The notes below the pieces were generated by a model. That model was not told where the DNA came from. It did not search any database and was given only the letters and a program-made list of their open reading frames with translations. Of a stretch of DNA of 29,417 bases, positions 6,459 to 12,747 are shown in pieces. The translations under genes were made by a program, and so were the position numbers. How positions within the stretch are numbered: the stretch's first letter is position 1; each line of letters starts with the position of its first letter. This DNA comes from a virus. The stretch lies in the IMG/VR virus record IMGVR_UViG_3300027759_000311, positions 1-29,417 of that record; one strand, given 5' to 3'.

Positions 6459-7546
6459 TTCTCCATAGCAGACAAAACATACTTACCAAAACGCTTGTGG
6501 AACTCGTTAAACGAGCTCATCTTAGATGCGTCCAAAGGCAAGTCATAATTGGTAAGTGCAGTCTTAGCACCCATCACAACCAACTCAGTTGGGAAATTAT
6601 CCATCATATAGCGGAAGAACGCATCTGCCATAGCATCCCAACCTTTAACCTTTTTCTCACTACGGTCTTTCAACTCATAGCACAGGCTAACGGTCAAAGA
6701 ATACATCGCTGACACTTCTTTGATACTCAAGTCCTTGACCTTACCATCTAGGATGTCTTCTGCCTTAGGCATACGACCTGCGATCTTACGGTGAGCCATA
6801 AACTTAATGCTCAGGCCATCACCGATAGCACCTGCGATCAAGTTGTGAAGAGTGTCAGTGTCAACATCTTCGTCTTTGAGCAGATCGCTAACGAACACCC
6901 AAGAGCGTGGAGTTGCAAATGCTTTAGAGGCACTCTTTGGATCGAAGTCATAGAGGTCTTGCTTGGCAAAGCCTACATAACCTACGACATCTGGATGCAC
7001 CTTGTTAAGGGTAGCCCAGTCCTGGAAGTCATCAAAGTCTACCTTGGCTTCCAAGTGGATGAATCGGTTAGCCAACGGAGCTGGCATACGATAGGTAACG
7101 CCACGATCACCTTCACGGTTACCAGCGGCAACGATGTCAACGCCTGCTGGCAATTGATATGTGCCTACACGACGGTTAAGGATCAACTGATAGGCCGCGG
7201 CCTGGACTGCTGGGGGTGCAGAGTTCAATTCGTCTAGGAAGATGACTGCGGTAGAGTCTGCATTAGTAGGCAGTTCTTGCGGAGGTGCCCAAACCATTGC
7301 ACCCGCATCGGAGTTGTAATAAGGAATACCTTTGATGTCTGTGGGTTCCCACAGGGCTAGACGAACGTCGATAACTTCGCGTCCTGCATCTTCGCCAATC
7401 TGCTTGACGATGTCTGACTTACCAATACCTGGAGGGCCCCAAAGGAACACTGGACGACGCATCTTGATTGCGTGGCGGATTGCCTTCTTGGCACCCTTTG
7501 GACCTACTTGACGAACGCTCTGATCGCCGCTTTGTGCTTTTGCCAT
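6455..7546 (-). CDS. MoxR-type AAA+ ATPase
   Basis: Encodes 363 aa. Walker A is GPPGIGKS (37-44); Walker B is VIFLDE (101-106) followed by LNSAPP, the MoxR signature; sensor-1 is the AAGNREGD segment near residue 142. The C-terminal third (YSLTVSLCYELKDRSEKKVK) is helical. MoxR ATPases work with VWA proteins as chaperone-like machines, and the VWA gene is next door. Start chosen for AAGAGGTC before ATG; promoter at 7599-7627; terminator at 6397-6437. An N-terminal extension of about 14 residues precedes the ATPase core. Confidence 0.92.
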   Translation of the reverse strand: MAKAQSGDQSVRQVGPKGAKKAIRHAIKMRRPVFLWGPPGIGKSDIVKQIGEDAGREVIDVRLALWEPTDIKGIPYYNSDAGAMVWAPPQELPTNADSTAVIFLDELNSAPPAVQAAAYQLILNRRVGTYQLPAGVDIVAAGNREGDRGVTYRMPAPLANRFIHLEAKVDFDDFQDWATLNKVHPDVVGYVGFAKQDLYDFDPKSASKAFATPRSWVFVSDLLKDEDVDTDTLHNLIAGAIGDGLSIKFMAHRKIAGRMPKAEDILDGKVKDLSIKEVSAMYSLTVSLCYELKDRSEKKVKGWDAMADAFFRYMMDNFPTELVVMGAKTALTNYDLPLDASKMSSFNEFHKRFGKYVLSAMEN

Positions 7547-7598
7547 TTTTAAGACCTCTTTAAGTTACGGGTTAAACAATTACTTTCTCAGTATCATA

Positions 7599-7627
7599 AG
7601 TATAACACCAAATTGCTCTGCTGTCAA
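7599..7627 (-). promoter_or_regulatory. Sigma70-type promoter
   Basis: TTGACA, 17 nt, TATACT with extended TG-T on the minus strand; gives the MoxR gene a leader of about 45 nt. Confidence 0.87.
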
Positions 7628-8253
7628 CCGGTTATTTTCACATAGTTTAGGGCTGTTGTTTTATCGCCACGGACGCTCTTGATCTTGCCCTTGATCCTCA
7701 CACTGCCCTCGAGGGGTTTAGTGAACCAGAAGTCTATGAAGCTCTCGCCCATACGCCCTGAGATCTTGAACTTGTTGTACATCTGTGAGAAGGAACTCTT
7801 GACAACAGTGACTTCTCCCACGATGGTATCACCTACATTGCCTACCAGCTGTTCCGAATGGTAGACCTCACGCTTGATCTCTTGATGGTTGCGATCACGT
7901 GCTACCGAGGCAGGCAAGCAGGCCACAACAGCGAAGTCATACATATCGCGGGTGGTGAACTCGTCCTTTTGGGCGATCTTGAGCGCAGTGCGTTCGAAGT
8001 CTGTGATCTTCCCTGATAGCTCTCTCATCAGCCAACCTTTGATGTAGTCACGGCAGGCCTCGCCTTCGGCAATGTCGAGTTCAGTTGTGGGGTTGACTCC
8101 TTCGCGGAGCCATTGCTTGACTAGGGCCTTGTTGGCCTGTTTAACGGGCTTCTGTTGGTCCACGTTAAAATCATAGACGGGTTCTTTGAGGTAGTCCCCG
8201 TTGATTCGCTGTGCTGCTACGGCTAAGGCCCATACGTGACTTGCTGTAAACAT
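7624..8253 (-). CDS. Hypothetical protein, possible OB-fold C-terminus
   Basis: Encodes 209 aa. The N-terminal 130 residues are helical with many charges. Residues about 138-209 (VGDTIVGEVTVVKSSFSQMY...KISGRMGESFIDFWF...KIKSV) read as a run of five beta-strands, like an OB-type barrel, which would fit nucleic-acid binding. I recall similar proteins in large phages without a known function. Start fixed by AGGAGCGAGCT before ATG and the promoter at 8283-8311. Lies just upstream of MoxR. Confidence 0.75.
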   Translation of the reverse strand: MFTASHVWALAVAAQRINGDYLKEPVYDFNVDQQKPVKQANKALVKQWLREGVNPTTELDIAEGEACRDYIKGWLMRELSGKITDFERTALKIAQKDEFTTRDMYDFAVVACLPASVARDRNHQEIKREVYHSEQLVGNVGDTIVGEVTVVKSSFSQMYNKFKISGRMGESFIDFWFTKPLEGSVRIKGKIKSVRGDKTTALNYVKITG

Positions 8254-8282
8254 AGCTCGCTCCTATGTGTTAATATGTCTCT

Positions 8283-8311
8283 ATTATAACACTATGTATC
8301 CAATCTGTCAA
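8283..8311 (-). promoter_or_regulatory. Sigma70-type promoter
   Basis: TTGACA, 17 nt, TATAAT with extended TG-T on the minus strand, upstream of the gene at 8253. Confidence 0.88.
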
Positions 8312-8360
8312 CCCCTTTTGGAGAGTGCCGGCCGGTGTGGCTTTTTTGCAACACAGAGCC

Positions 8361-8387
8361 AAAAAGAAAGGGCCCTTTCAGGCCCTT
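8361..8387 (-). terminator. Rho-independent terminator after the HTH gene
   Basis: On the minus strand AAGGGCC and GGCCCTT form a stem around a 6-nt loop, followed by TCTTTTT. Confidence 0.85.
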
Positions 8388-8403
8388 CCTCAAACTCATC
8401 CCC

Positions 8404-8415
8404 GGGAGCGAATCG
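8404..8415 (-). promoter_or_regulatory. 3'-UTR anti-Shine-Dalgarno segment
   Basis: Minus strand CGATTCGCTCCC, 25 nt after the stop codon at 8441 and before the terminator. It differs by one base from the segment at 2429-2440 and is complementary to the GGAGCGAA core of many leaders in this window. Confidence 0.42.
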
Positions 8416-8440
8416 GATCAGTGTTTGACTGGTTCTCTAA

Positions 8441-8713
8441 TTAAAGAGTAATTCCCATTGCCTTGGCTTTGTAACCAAGTGCTACGATTTCACGTGATGG
8501 CTTACCCATTGCGTATTCAGTAACAGTAACACCGTTACCAGCTGTGCGTGTGTTGCTGTAAACAGCGTAACCGCTTTGACGGATACGTGATGCTTCAGCA
8601 GCGATGTTCTTAACACCGAAACGCTTTTCAGCTTGTGACGCAGTCAATGACTCGCCATTGTACAATGCGTTGAACACCTTGTAAGTCTTAGTTTCTTTTG
8701 AAATGAATTTCAT
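8441..8713 (-). CDS. Small winged-helix/HTH-like protein
   Basis: Encodes 90 aa. Residues 8-50 (YKVFNALYNGESLTASQAEK, FGVKNIAAEASRIRQSGYAV) match the layout of a helix-turn-helix domain in which one helix is followed by SQAEKRFGV, then AAEASRIRQ, then GYAVYS as a wing; such small HTH proteins are common in T4-like phages of bacteria from water. Likely a DNA-binding regulator. Start set by AAAGGAAACTTAA before ATG. Own promoter (weaker than its neighbours) and own terminator. Confidence 0.82.
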   Translation of the reverse strand: MKFISKETKTYKVFNALYNGESLTASQAEKRFGVKNIAAEASRIRQSGYAVYSNTRTAGNGVTVTEYAMGKPSREIVALGYKAKAMGITL

Positions 8714-8758
8714 TTAAGTTTCCTTTGTTATAAAGCTGTGTTCTCACAGCGTTTTATT

Positions 8759-8787
8759 AGTATAACAGCTTCCAATCCCAAGAGCAA
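8759..8787 (-). promoter_or_regulatory. Weaker sigma70-type promoter
   Basis: TTGCTC, 17 nt, TATACT on the minus strand, upstream of the HTH gene at 8713. The -35 departs from the TTGACA of its neighbours. Confidence 0.6.
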
Positions 8788-8804
8788 TACCTCGTCTTAC
8801 CAAA

Positions 8805-9014
8805 CTATTGCTTTTTGGACACCTTCACATCCGAACGCAAGTAGACGCCAAAGATCAAGACGGCTAACCACGTGTAGAATGTGTACGGAATCGTGAACAC
8901 TGGCCCAAACAGTGTGTTCCAAGCCCAAATGACTACCCAGGGCCCTAACACCACCGCCACGATCAACAGCAGCACAAAGGCTACCGCTCCCAATTTACCT
9001 ATAAGACTCATCAT
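8805..9014 (-). CDS. Small two-helix membrane protein
   Basis: Encodes 69 aa with two long hydrophobic helices (residues 8-33 and 41-59) and a basic cytosolic tail (SDVKVSKKQ). Start ATG at 9014, a second ATG at 9011, with GGAGAG 5-6 nt before. The spacing to the upstream stop is 1 nt. Size and topology are holin-like, but so are many phage membrane proteins, and no lysin is adjacent. Confidence 0.75.
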   Translation of the reverse strand: MMSLIGKLGAVAFVLLLIVAVVLGPWVVIWAWNTLFGPVFTIPYTFYTWLAVLIFGVYLRSDVKVSKKQ

Positions 9015-9015
9015 A

Positions 9016-9264
9016 TTAACTCTCCAATGCTTCTGACTCTTGCTCTGCGATCAGCTTCTGCAGTTCGAGATCAGCTAGTTCTTTATCTATCATCTTAGAC
9101 AGTTTGGCCGCCCCAATGTTGGACGAGCCCTTCTTGTACATCTGATGATAGTGCTCTGCGCAGTAGCTCTTGCCCGCGATGCTCTTCTGACCACACATCG
9201 TGTAGGGCCAGTTCTTTTGTTCTGAGCCAATATACTGGCACTCTCTAATTGGGCCGTCTATCAC
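9016..9264 (-). CDS. Small zinc-binding protein resembling the GcrA C-terminal motif
   Basis: Encodes 82 aa from a GTG at 9264 that overlaps the upstream stop (GTGA), with GAGGT before it; a TTG at 9309 is less likely. Residues 9-38 hold C9, C24, C35 and H38 in ECQYIG...YTMCG...GKSYCAEHY, which resembles the C-terminal part of the alphaproteobacterial cell-cycle regulator GcrA (CRW-P...F-C-G...G-x-P-Y-C-x-x-H). The GcrA N-terminal HTH is absent; a helical acidic tail follows instead. It may mimic or compete with GcrA; this is inference from a short motif. Confidence 0.7.
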   Translation of the reverse strand: MIDGPIRECQYIGSEQKNWPYTMCGQKSIAGKSYCAEHYHQMYKKGSSNIGAAKLSKMIDKELADLELQKLIAEQESEALES

Positions 9265-10334
9265 GCTACACCTCGCTTCATAACAGTTACTTCTGCCATC
9301 GCCTTCCAATTGTTGGTAAAGCTCTTACGCAAGTCTGCTACCTTCAAAATAGTACGCAAGCTCAACTCACGCATCTTCATACGATTTTCCATAACAAAGT
9401 CTACGACTTCATCGCGTTGTACATCTTCAAACTCGTATGAGTCTAACATACCGTCTTGAACAATCTGCTTGATGCGCAGGCACTTCTCACGATCTGTATC
9501 CATCTGCAGATCCACGTAGTGACAGCGTGACTCAAGAGCAGCCAAGTGATCCTGCAACTTCTTAGAGCGTACATTCTCGAACTTGATGTTGGTGATAAAG
9601 ATAGCACCTGCTTTGAACTCAAACTTGTCTGGCACACCTTCATTACGCAAGATACGGCTGTCAGTGTTCCAGCTGATAGTACGCTTCTTGGAACTGTCCA
9701 AAGCGGCCTTCAAGATGTTCAGCGACAAGTCATCTAACAGTACTGAGTCACAGTCATCAAACACGATAACATTGCCTTTTTCACTGTACTGATAGAGCTT
9801 AGTATACAGGCCAATGGCACTCATAGCACCCTTGACGATCTCATACTTGGGCTTACGCTCACCCAATTTGTTGAACAAGTCGTCTCTGCTGAGTACTTCA
9901 TCAACACCGAACGACTTACCAACGCCTGGGGGTCCTGTAACGATCATTGCTCGCACGGTACCTTCTTTAACTGCTGAAGTCATATCTTTAAGTACTTCGA
10001 AGCGCAGTCGCAGACGTTCGATGATCTCTTCGTCCGTTTCGCTGGCTACGACAGCATCTGATACCTTGATCTGTTCCAAACTCTTGTCTCCTACGGCACT
10101 CGCGGCAACTTCTGATACTACAGTATAGCTCTGGGCTGAGTGGCACTTGATACGGATTGAACGATCTGGGATACCCGCATTGCTAGGCTGTACTGTGCCA
10201 CCGGCAACAGTAACATAGCCACCTTGGGCACCCTCTTTGAATTGCTCAACGAGTTCAAAGCGCAGACCCGCCATAGACACTTCTGTGCCGCGGATCTTGT
10301 ATGTACCTTCGTTGATTTCGATAATTGCTGGCAT
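9261..10334 (-). CDS. AAA-family ATPase
   Basis: Encodes 357 aa. An N-terminal beta-rich domain (residues 1-80) is followed by an ATPase core: Walker A GPPGVGKS (134-141), Walker B VIVFDDCD (189-196), and a sensor-like IFITN near residue 248. The C-terminal part is helical (ENRMKMRELSLRTILK). The second D of Walker B followed by C rather than E is somewhat unusual. The family occurs in large phages, where its role is not settled. Start set by TTGGAGCGAAACA before ATG. First gene of an operon with the GcrA-like and membrane proteins. Confidence 0.88.
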   Translation of the reverse strand: MPAIIEINEGTYKIRGTEVSMAGLRFELVEQFKEGAQGGYVTVAGGTVQPSNAGIPDRSIRIKCHSAQSYTVVSEVAASAVGDKSLEQIKVSDAVVASETDEEIIERLRLRFEVLKDMTSAVKEGTVRAMIVTGPPGVGKSFGVDEVLSRDDLFNKLGERKPKYEIVKGAMSAIGLYTKLYQYSEKGNVIVFDDCDSVLLDDLSLNILKAALDSSKKRTISWNTDSRILRNEGVPDKFEFKAGAIFITNIKFENVRSKKLQDHLAALESRCHYVDLQMDTDREKCLRIKQIVQDGMLDSYEFEDVQRDEVVDFVMENRMKMRELSLRTILKVADLRKSFTNNWKAMAEVTVMKRGVA

Positions 10335-10366
10335 TGTTTCGCTCCAATGTTAGTTAGTAAGTCTCT

Positions 10367-10395
10367 ATTATATGCTCAAACAAGGCGTTTGTCAA
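10367..10395 (-). promoter_or_regulatory. Sigma70-type promoter
   Basis: TTGACA, 17 nt, TATAAT on the minus strand, upstream of the AAA ATPase gene at 10334. Confidence 0.88.
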
Positions 10396-10398
10396 CCC

Positions 10399-10833
10399 CT
10401 ATTTGAATAACACGGATGCTATCTGGGTTTCTGTTTCTTCTGCCACAGTCTCGCCTATAGCCTCTTTGAGTGCAACCAAACCGTTCTTCACGAGCCCGTC
10501 CACGGGATAGACAGCGCCGACATACCAAACACCGTCCTTCATCACGTAGTAGTACTCACCCCAGCAGTTCTTGACCTGCTCAAGGAACTCTTCGAATGAG
10601 TGTGCTACTTGATAGCCCACATCTTCTTCACCGCGATCTGAGTAGAAGTTCATCTCGTCTAGGGTCTCCTTGACCCCCGAGTTGTCTCCACGTGCTACCA
10701 GAGCATTTGCTGCGGTGCTGTCGTAGTTCTCAAGCAAGATACGTCCTGCGTAGTCCAGATAGCCATCGTAGTGGCAATAGACGCTTTTGCAGACATCCCC
10801 GTGCATTACTGCAACTCTTGATCGTGTACCCAT
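10399..10833 (-). CDS. Conserved hypothetical phage protein (MGTRSRVA type)
   Basis: Encodes 144 aa beginning MGTRSRVAVMHGDVCKSVYC then HYDGYLDYAG. This opening is, in my memory, widespread in uncharacterised phage and plasmid proteins; function unknown. The start at 10833 is preferred over 10896 because AGGAGCGAACACT precedes it and the promoter -10 lies at 10868. Single-gene unit. Confidence 0.85.
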   Translation of the reverse strand: MGTRSRVAVMHGDVCKSVYCHYDGYLDYAGRILLENYDSTAANALVARGDNSGVKETLDEMNFYSDRGEEDVGYQVAHSFEEFLEQVKNCWGEYYYVMKDGVWYVGAVYPVDGLVKNGLVALKEAIGETVAEETETQIASVLFK

Positions 10834-10867
10834 AGTGTTCGCTCCTATTAAGTGTGTGTAAGTGTCT

Positions 10868-10896
10868 ATTATACTGTCAAACTTTGATGTTGTCAA
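10868..10896 (-). promoter_or_regulatory. Sigma70-type promoter
   Basis: TTGACA, 17 nt, TATAAT on the minus strand, upstream of the gene at 10833. It overlaps the last codons of the gene stopping at 10877. Confidence 0.88.
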
Positions 10897-11242
10897 GCTC
10901 TAATTTTAATAGCCCTTCAGTCAGCTTGGGTATTCGTGCCCTAGCTTCAGCCAGTGCTTCCGCGATCATATCTTCGGCTGAGCCATCAGTGAGACACTCT
11001 GTGGGATCTTCGTAGAGCATTCCCCCGAGATAGCTGCTGGCCAGTTCTAGATCTTCAAAGAACACCCGTACCCGCAGCATAAACCAATCTAGGTGACCAC
11101 GCTCGATGTCCTTACGTATAGCGTCGATATCGCTGACAGCATCATCGAAACAGTCTGCGGGATCGATCTCTTCGTAGGTCTTGTCTACGATCACGTTGAA
11201 CCCACCACGGTCCGTTTCTAACAGTGTATCGTAATAGCGCAT
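10877..11242 (-). CDS. Acidic hypothetical phage protein
   Basis: Encodes 121 aa, strongly acidic, with YYDTLLETDRGGFNVIVDKT at the N-terminus and two helices (HLDWFMLRVRVFFEDLELA; AEDMIAEALAEARARIP). Its ATG shares a base with the upstream stop (TGATG) and has GAGGTGG before it, so it is coupled to the 58-aa gene at 11242-11418. Function not recognised. Confidence 0.8.
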   Translation of the reverse strand: MRYYDTLLETDRGGFNVIVDKTYEEIDPADCFDDAVSDIDAIRKDIERGHLDWFMLRVRVFFEDLELASSYLGGMLYEDPTECLTDGSAEDMIAEALAEARARIPKLTEGLLKLELDNIKV

Positions 11243-11418
11243 CAGGCCACCTCACGCTGCTGCTGCGCAACTAGTTCGTGGGCCAAGTTCAGGGCCATCA
11301 TTGCTGAGACCATAGCGATCATACGTTCCTGACCGCTGAACTTCATAATCTGATCCTCCAGCGCCTGCATCGACTCTGGGGTGGCAAAGAAGTTGTTCTT
11401 CTGTATTGGGTTCTGCAT
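11242..11418 (-). CDS. Small helical hypothetical protein (58 aa)
   Basis: A 58-aa gene below common size cut-offs, starting MQNPIQKNNFFATPESMQAL. The middle is a Met-rich amphipathic helix (residues 20-45, many M, A and L); no membrane segment is certain. Strong support from AGGAGCGAGCT before ATG, its own promoter (11445-11473) and TGATG coupling to the next gene. Confidence 0.8.
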   Translation of the reverse strand: MQNPIQKNNFFATPESMQALEDQIMKFSGQERMIAMVSAMMALNLAHELVAQQQREVA

Positions 11419-11444
11419 AGCTCGCTCCTATGTTGTAAAGTTGT

Positions 11445-11473
11445 ATTATACTATCAAGCCGCAGCGTTGTCAA
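11445..11473 (-). promoter_or_regulatory. Sigma70-type promoter
   Basis: TTGACA, 17 nt, TATAAT on the minus strand, upstream of the 58-aa gene at 11418; overlaps the end of the gene stopping at 11454. Confidence 0.88.
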
Positions 11474-11642
11474 CCGGAGCAAACATTGCTGCGCCCGCGA
11501 TCATAAAGACCCTATAGGCAATACGGCTTTCCTTGCTGTACATATCCAAATTGTCTTGCATATCCATCAGCTGCTCTAAGACGGGAATGCCGTTGGCTTC
11601 TGCCAGTGCTGAGACTCGCGTAACTGCTTCTTTGATTTCCAT
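11454..11642 (-). CDS. Small helical hypothetical protein
   Basis: Encodes 62 aa, MEIKEAVTRVSALAEANGIP, mainly helical with a hydrophobic stretch near the C-terminus (YRVFMIAGAAMFAPV). Ribosome site GAGGAG lies 7 nt before ATG. The upstream gene stops 1 nt before, so it is the second gene of a pair with 11644-11964. Function not recognised. Confidence 0.75.
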   Translation of the reverse strand: MEIKEAVTRVSALAEANGIPVLEQLMDMQDNLDMYSKESRIAYRVFMIAGAAMFAPVDNAAA

Positions 11643-11643
11643 A

Positions 11644-11964
11644 TCAATCTCCTCTTGTGTCTGTGTTTAGAATGGGCTGTAGCTGTCTGCGCAACTCTAC
11701 TTCCCTCTTGTGTGCTGCTGCTTTGCCGCGGACGACTTCGTGTACTAGTACTTCGATTTCATCTTTTGAGTTCAGTGAGCGCAGAGCCTGGCATAGCAAC
11801 CACTGCTTGCCTTCTGTCTTAGCGCGATAGAAGTGCTTGGCAGCGCGAGCTAGAACTGACTTATTAATAGTTGTCTCAGTCTTAGCTGTGACACCAATGT
11901 AGTTGAGCCCGTTAACACGTAGCTCGTAGATGATATGATTACGGTCTGTTCTTTTCTTACGCAT
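11644..11964 (-). CDS. GIY-YIG-like nuclease-fold protein
   Basis: Encodes 106 aa. Residues 12-25 (IYELRVNGLNYIGV) match the GIY-YIG core, with N-x-I-x-Y at the first strand and N-Y-I-G at the second; R40 and a later E (E88 or E90) followed by L-x-P-x-L-N (95-100) sit where the catalytic Arg, Glu and closing motif of the family fall. The protein is at the short end for the family, with no extra DNA-binding domain. GIY-YIG proteins in phages include homing endonucleases and repair nucleases. Start set by AGAGGAGCGAGC before ATG. Confidence 0.72.
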   Translation of the reverse strand: MRKKRTDRNHIIYELRVNGLNYIGVTAKTETTINKSVLARAAKHFYRAKTEGKQWLLCQALRSLNSKDEIEVLVHEVVRGKAAAHKREVELRRQLQPILNTDTRGD

Positions 11965-11989
11965 TGCTCGCTCCTCTCACTATGACTAT

Positions 11990-12018
11990 AGTATAGCACC
12001 AAAAAGCCAAACTGTCAA
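11990..12018 (-). promoter_or_regulatory. Sigma70-type promoter
   Basis: TTGACA, 17 nt, TATACT with extended TG-C on the minus strand, upstream of the GIY-YIG-like gene at 11964. Confidence 0.87.
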
Positions 12019-12020
12019 CC

Positions 12021-12047
12021 AAAATCTAAAGGCCCTAAGGCCTGTAG
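12021..12047 (-). terminator. Probable terminator after the gene at 12050
   Basis: Minus strand CCCTA/TAGGG stem with a 7-nt loop (CAGGCCT) followed by CCTTTAGATTTT. The T-run is interrupted. Confidence 0.5.
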
Positions 12048-12049
12048 GG

Positions 12050-12382
12050 TTATGCCTGTTGCATAAAAGTATTAATAAAGCATTCGCCTACATCGCAGCT
12101 AACGTAATTGTCTCCCTGCATACCCTGCTCGCTGTAGTCTACATCGCTGGCGTCAAAGCCCAAGTCCGTAAGCAGCTCGCACAGCTCCTCTAAAAACAAA
12201 CTGTCCGTATATATAAGTCCGTCTTTGCTAACGTTCCAATTTTTAAAGTATACACAGAGCTCGCCGAAGTCCAGCTCGTCGTTTATGTAGCTTAGTTGCA
12301 ATGCTGTGATCTGCACTGCTGCTGCTTTGTTGCTCCAATAGCCGTCTCCAGCTGTATTACACGTTGCGTTTACTTTGTACAT
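12050..12382 (-). CDS. Acidic hypothetical protein
   Basis: Encodes 110 aa starting MYKVNATCNTAGDGYWSNKA, acidic, with a helical centre (LFLEELCELLTDLGFD) and several cysteines that do not form an obvious metal site. The start at 12382 is chosen over 12436 because CAGGAGCAAAG precedes it and the promoter lies at 12404-12432. Single-gene unit. Family not recognised. Confidence 0.8.
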   Translation of the reverse strand: MYKVNATCNTAGDGYWSNKAAAVQITALQLSYINDELDFGELCVYFKNWNVSKDGLIYTDSLFLEELCELLTDLGFDASDVDYSEQGMQGDNYVSCDVGECFINTFMQQA

Positions 12383-12403
12383 CTTTGCTCCTGTTAAAAA
12401 TGT

Positions 12404-12432
12404 ATTGTAACAGCTTCTAGCCAAAATGTCAA
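12404..12432 (-). promoter_or_regulatory. Sigma70-type promoter
   Basis: TTGACA, 17 nt, TACAAT on the minus strand, upstream of the gene at 12382. Confidence 0.82.
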
Positions 12433-12435
12433 CCA

Positions 12436-12475
12436 AAAGACCCTATACCCTAGTAGGCTTTTGGGTCATCCAATT
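12436..12475 (-). terminator. Possible terminator after the tRNA transcript
   Basis: Minus strand GACCC...GGGTC stem with an inner CTA/TAG pairing, followed by TTTT. The loop is large, so the call is tentative. Confidence 0.45.
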
Positions 12476-12652
12476 CTGCCCCGCGGGCGATCGCGAGCAC
12501 ACCGTCCGTGAACCAATGCTGCGGACCCCGCGAAGATCATTCACACTGCTGCACGTGGCGTAGCTGTGGTGTGTAGTGATCACACCTCGTTGCTGCTGCT
12601 GTTAGTGACGAACCCCAGCCACAGTCTGCTGCTGTAGCTAGGGTAACGTTGT
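12476..12652. other. Non-coding trailer between tRNA and terminator
   Basis: No convincing reading frame. On the minus strand it holds repeated CAGCAG/GCAGCA runs and a hairpin GGTGTG/CACACC at about 12571-12589. It may be a processed tRNA trailer; no further tRNA can be folded by eye. Confidence 0.5.
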
Positions 12653-12728
12653 TGGTGGGCCCACTTGGATTTGAACCAAGGACCAAAGGATTATGAGTCC
12701 TCTGCTCTAACCACTGAGCTATAGGCCC
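12653..12728 (-). tRNA. tRNA with anticodon CAT (elongator Met or Ile2)
   Basis: A 76-nt cloverleaf including encoded CCA. The acceptor stem pairs GGGCCTA with TGGGCCC (one T-G pair); the D stem is GCTC/GAGC; the anticodon stem is GAGGA/TCCTT around CTCATAA; the T stem is CTTGG/CCAAG around TTCAAAT. The first acceptor pair is G-C, so it is not a bacterial initiator. CAT could read Met, or Ile AUA codons if the C is modified to lysidine. It lies 20 nt after the gene at 12748 and is probably on the same transcript. Confidence 0.96.
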
Positions 12729-12747
12729 CTAAGCTGTGCTGCTAGTG

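Noticed and set aside
8254-8440. Possible extra gene between the gene at 8253 and the HTH gene
   Set aside because: Filled by a promoter, a terminator, a hairpin and the anti-SD segment; no frame with a start and ribosome site.
8805-9014. Holin call for the two-helix membrane protein
   Set aside because: No lysin or spanin gene adjoins it, and small membrane proteins are frequent in phage early regions.
11644-11964. Intron-encoded homing endonuclease
   Set aside because: The GIY-YIG-like protein lacks a DNA-binding domain and sits in an ordinary operon; no split gene is seen.
12433-12652. A second tRNA or structured RNA downstream of tRNA-CAT
   Set aside because: No T-loop GTTCRA with matching stems could be folded; only a small hairpin is visible.
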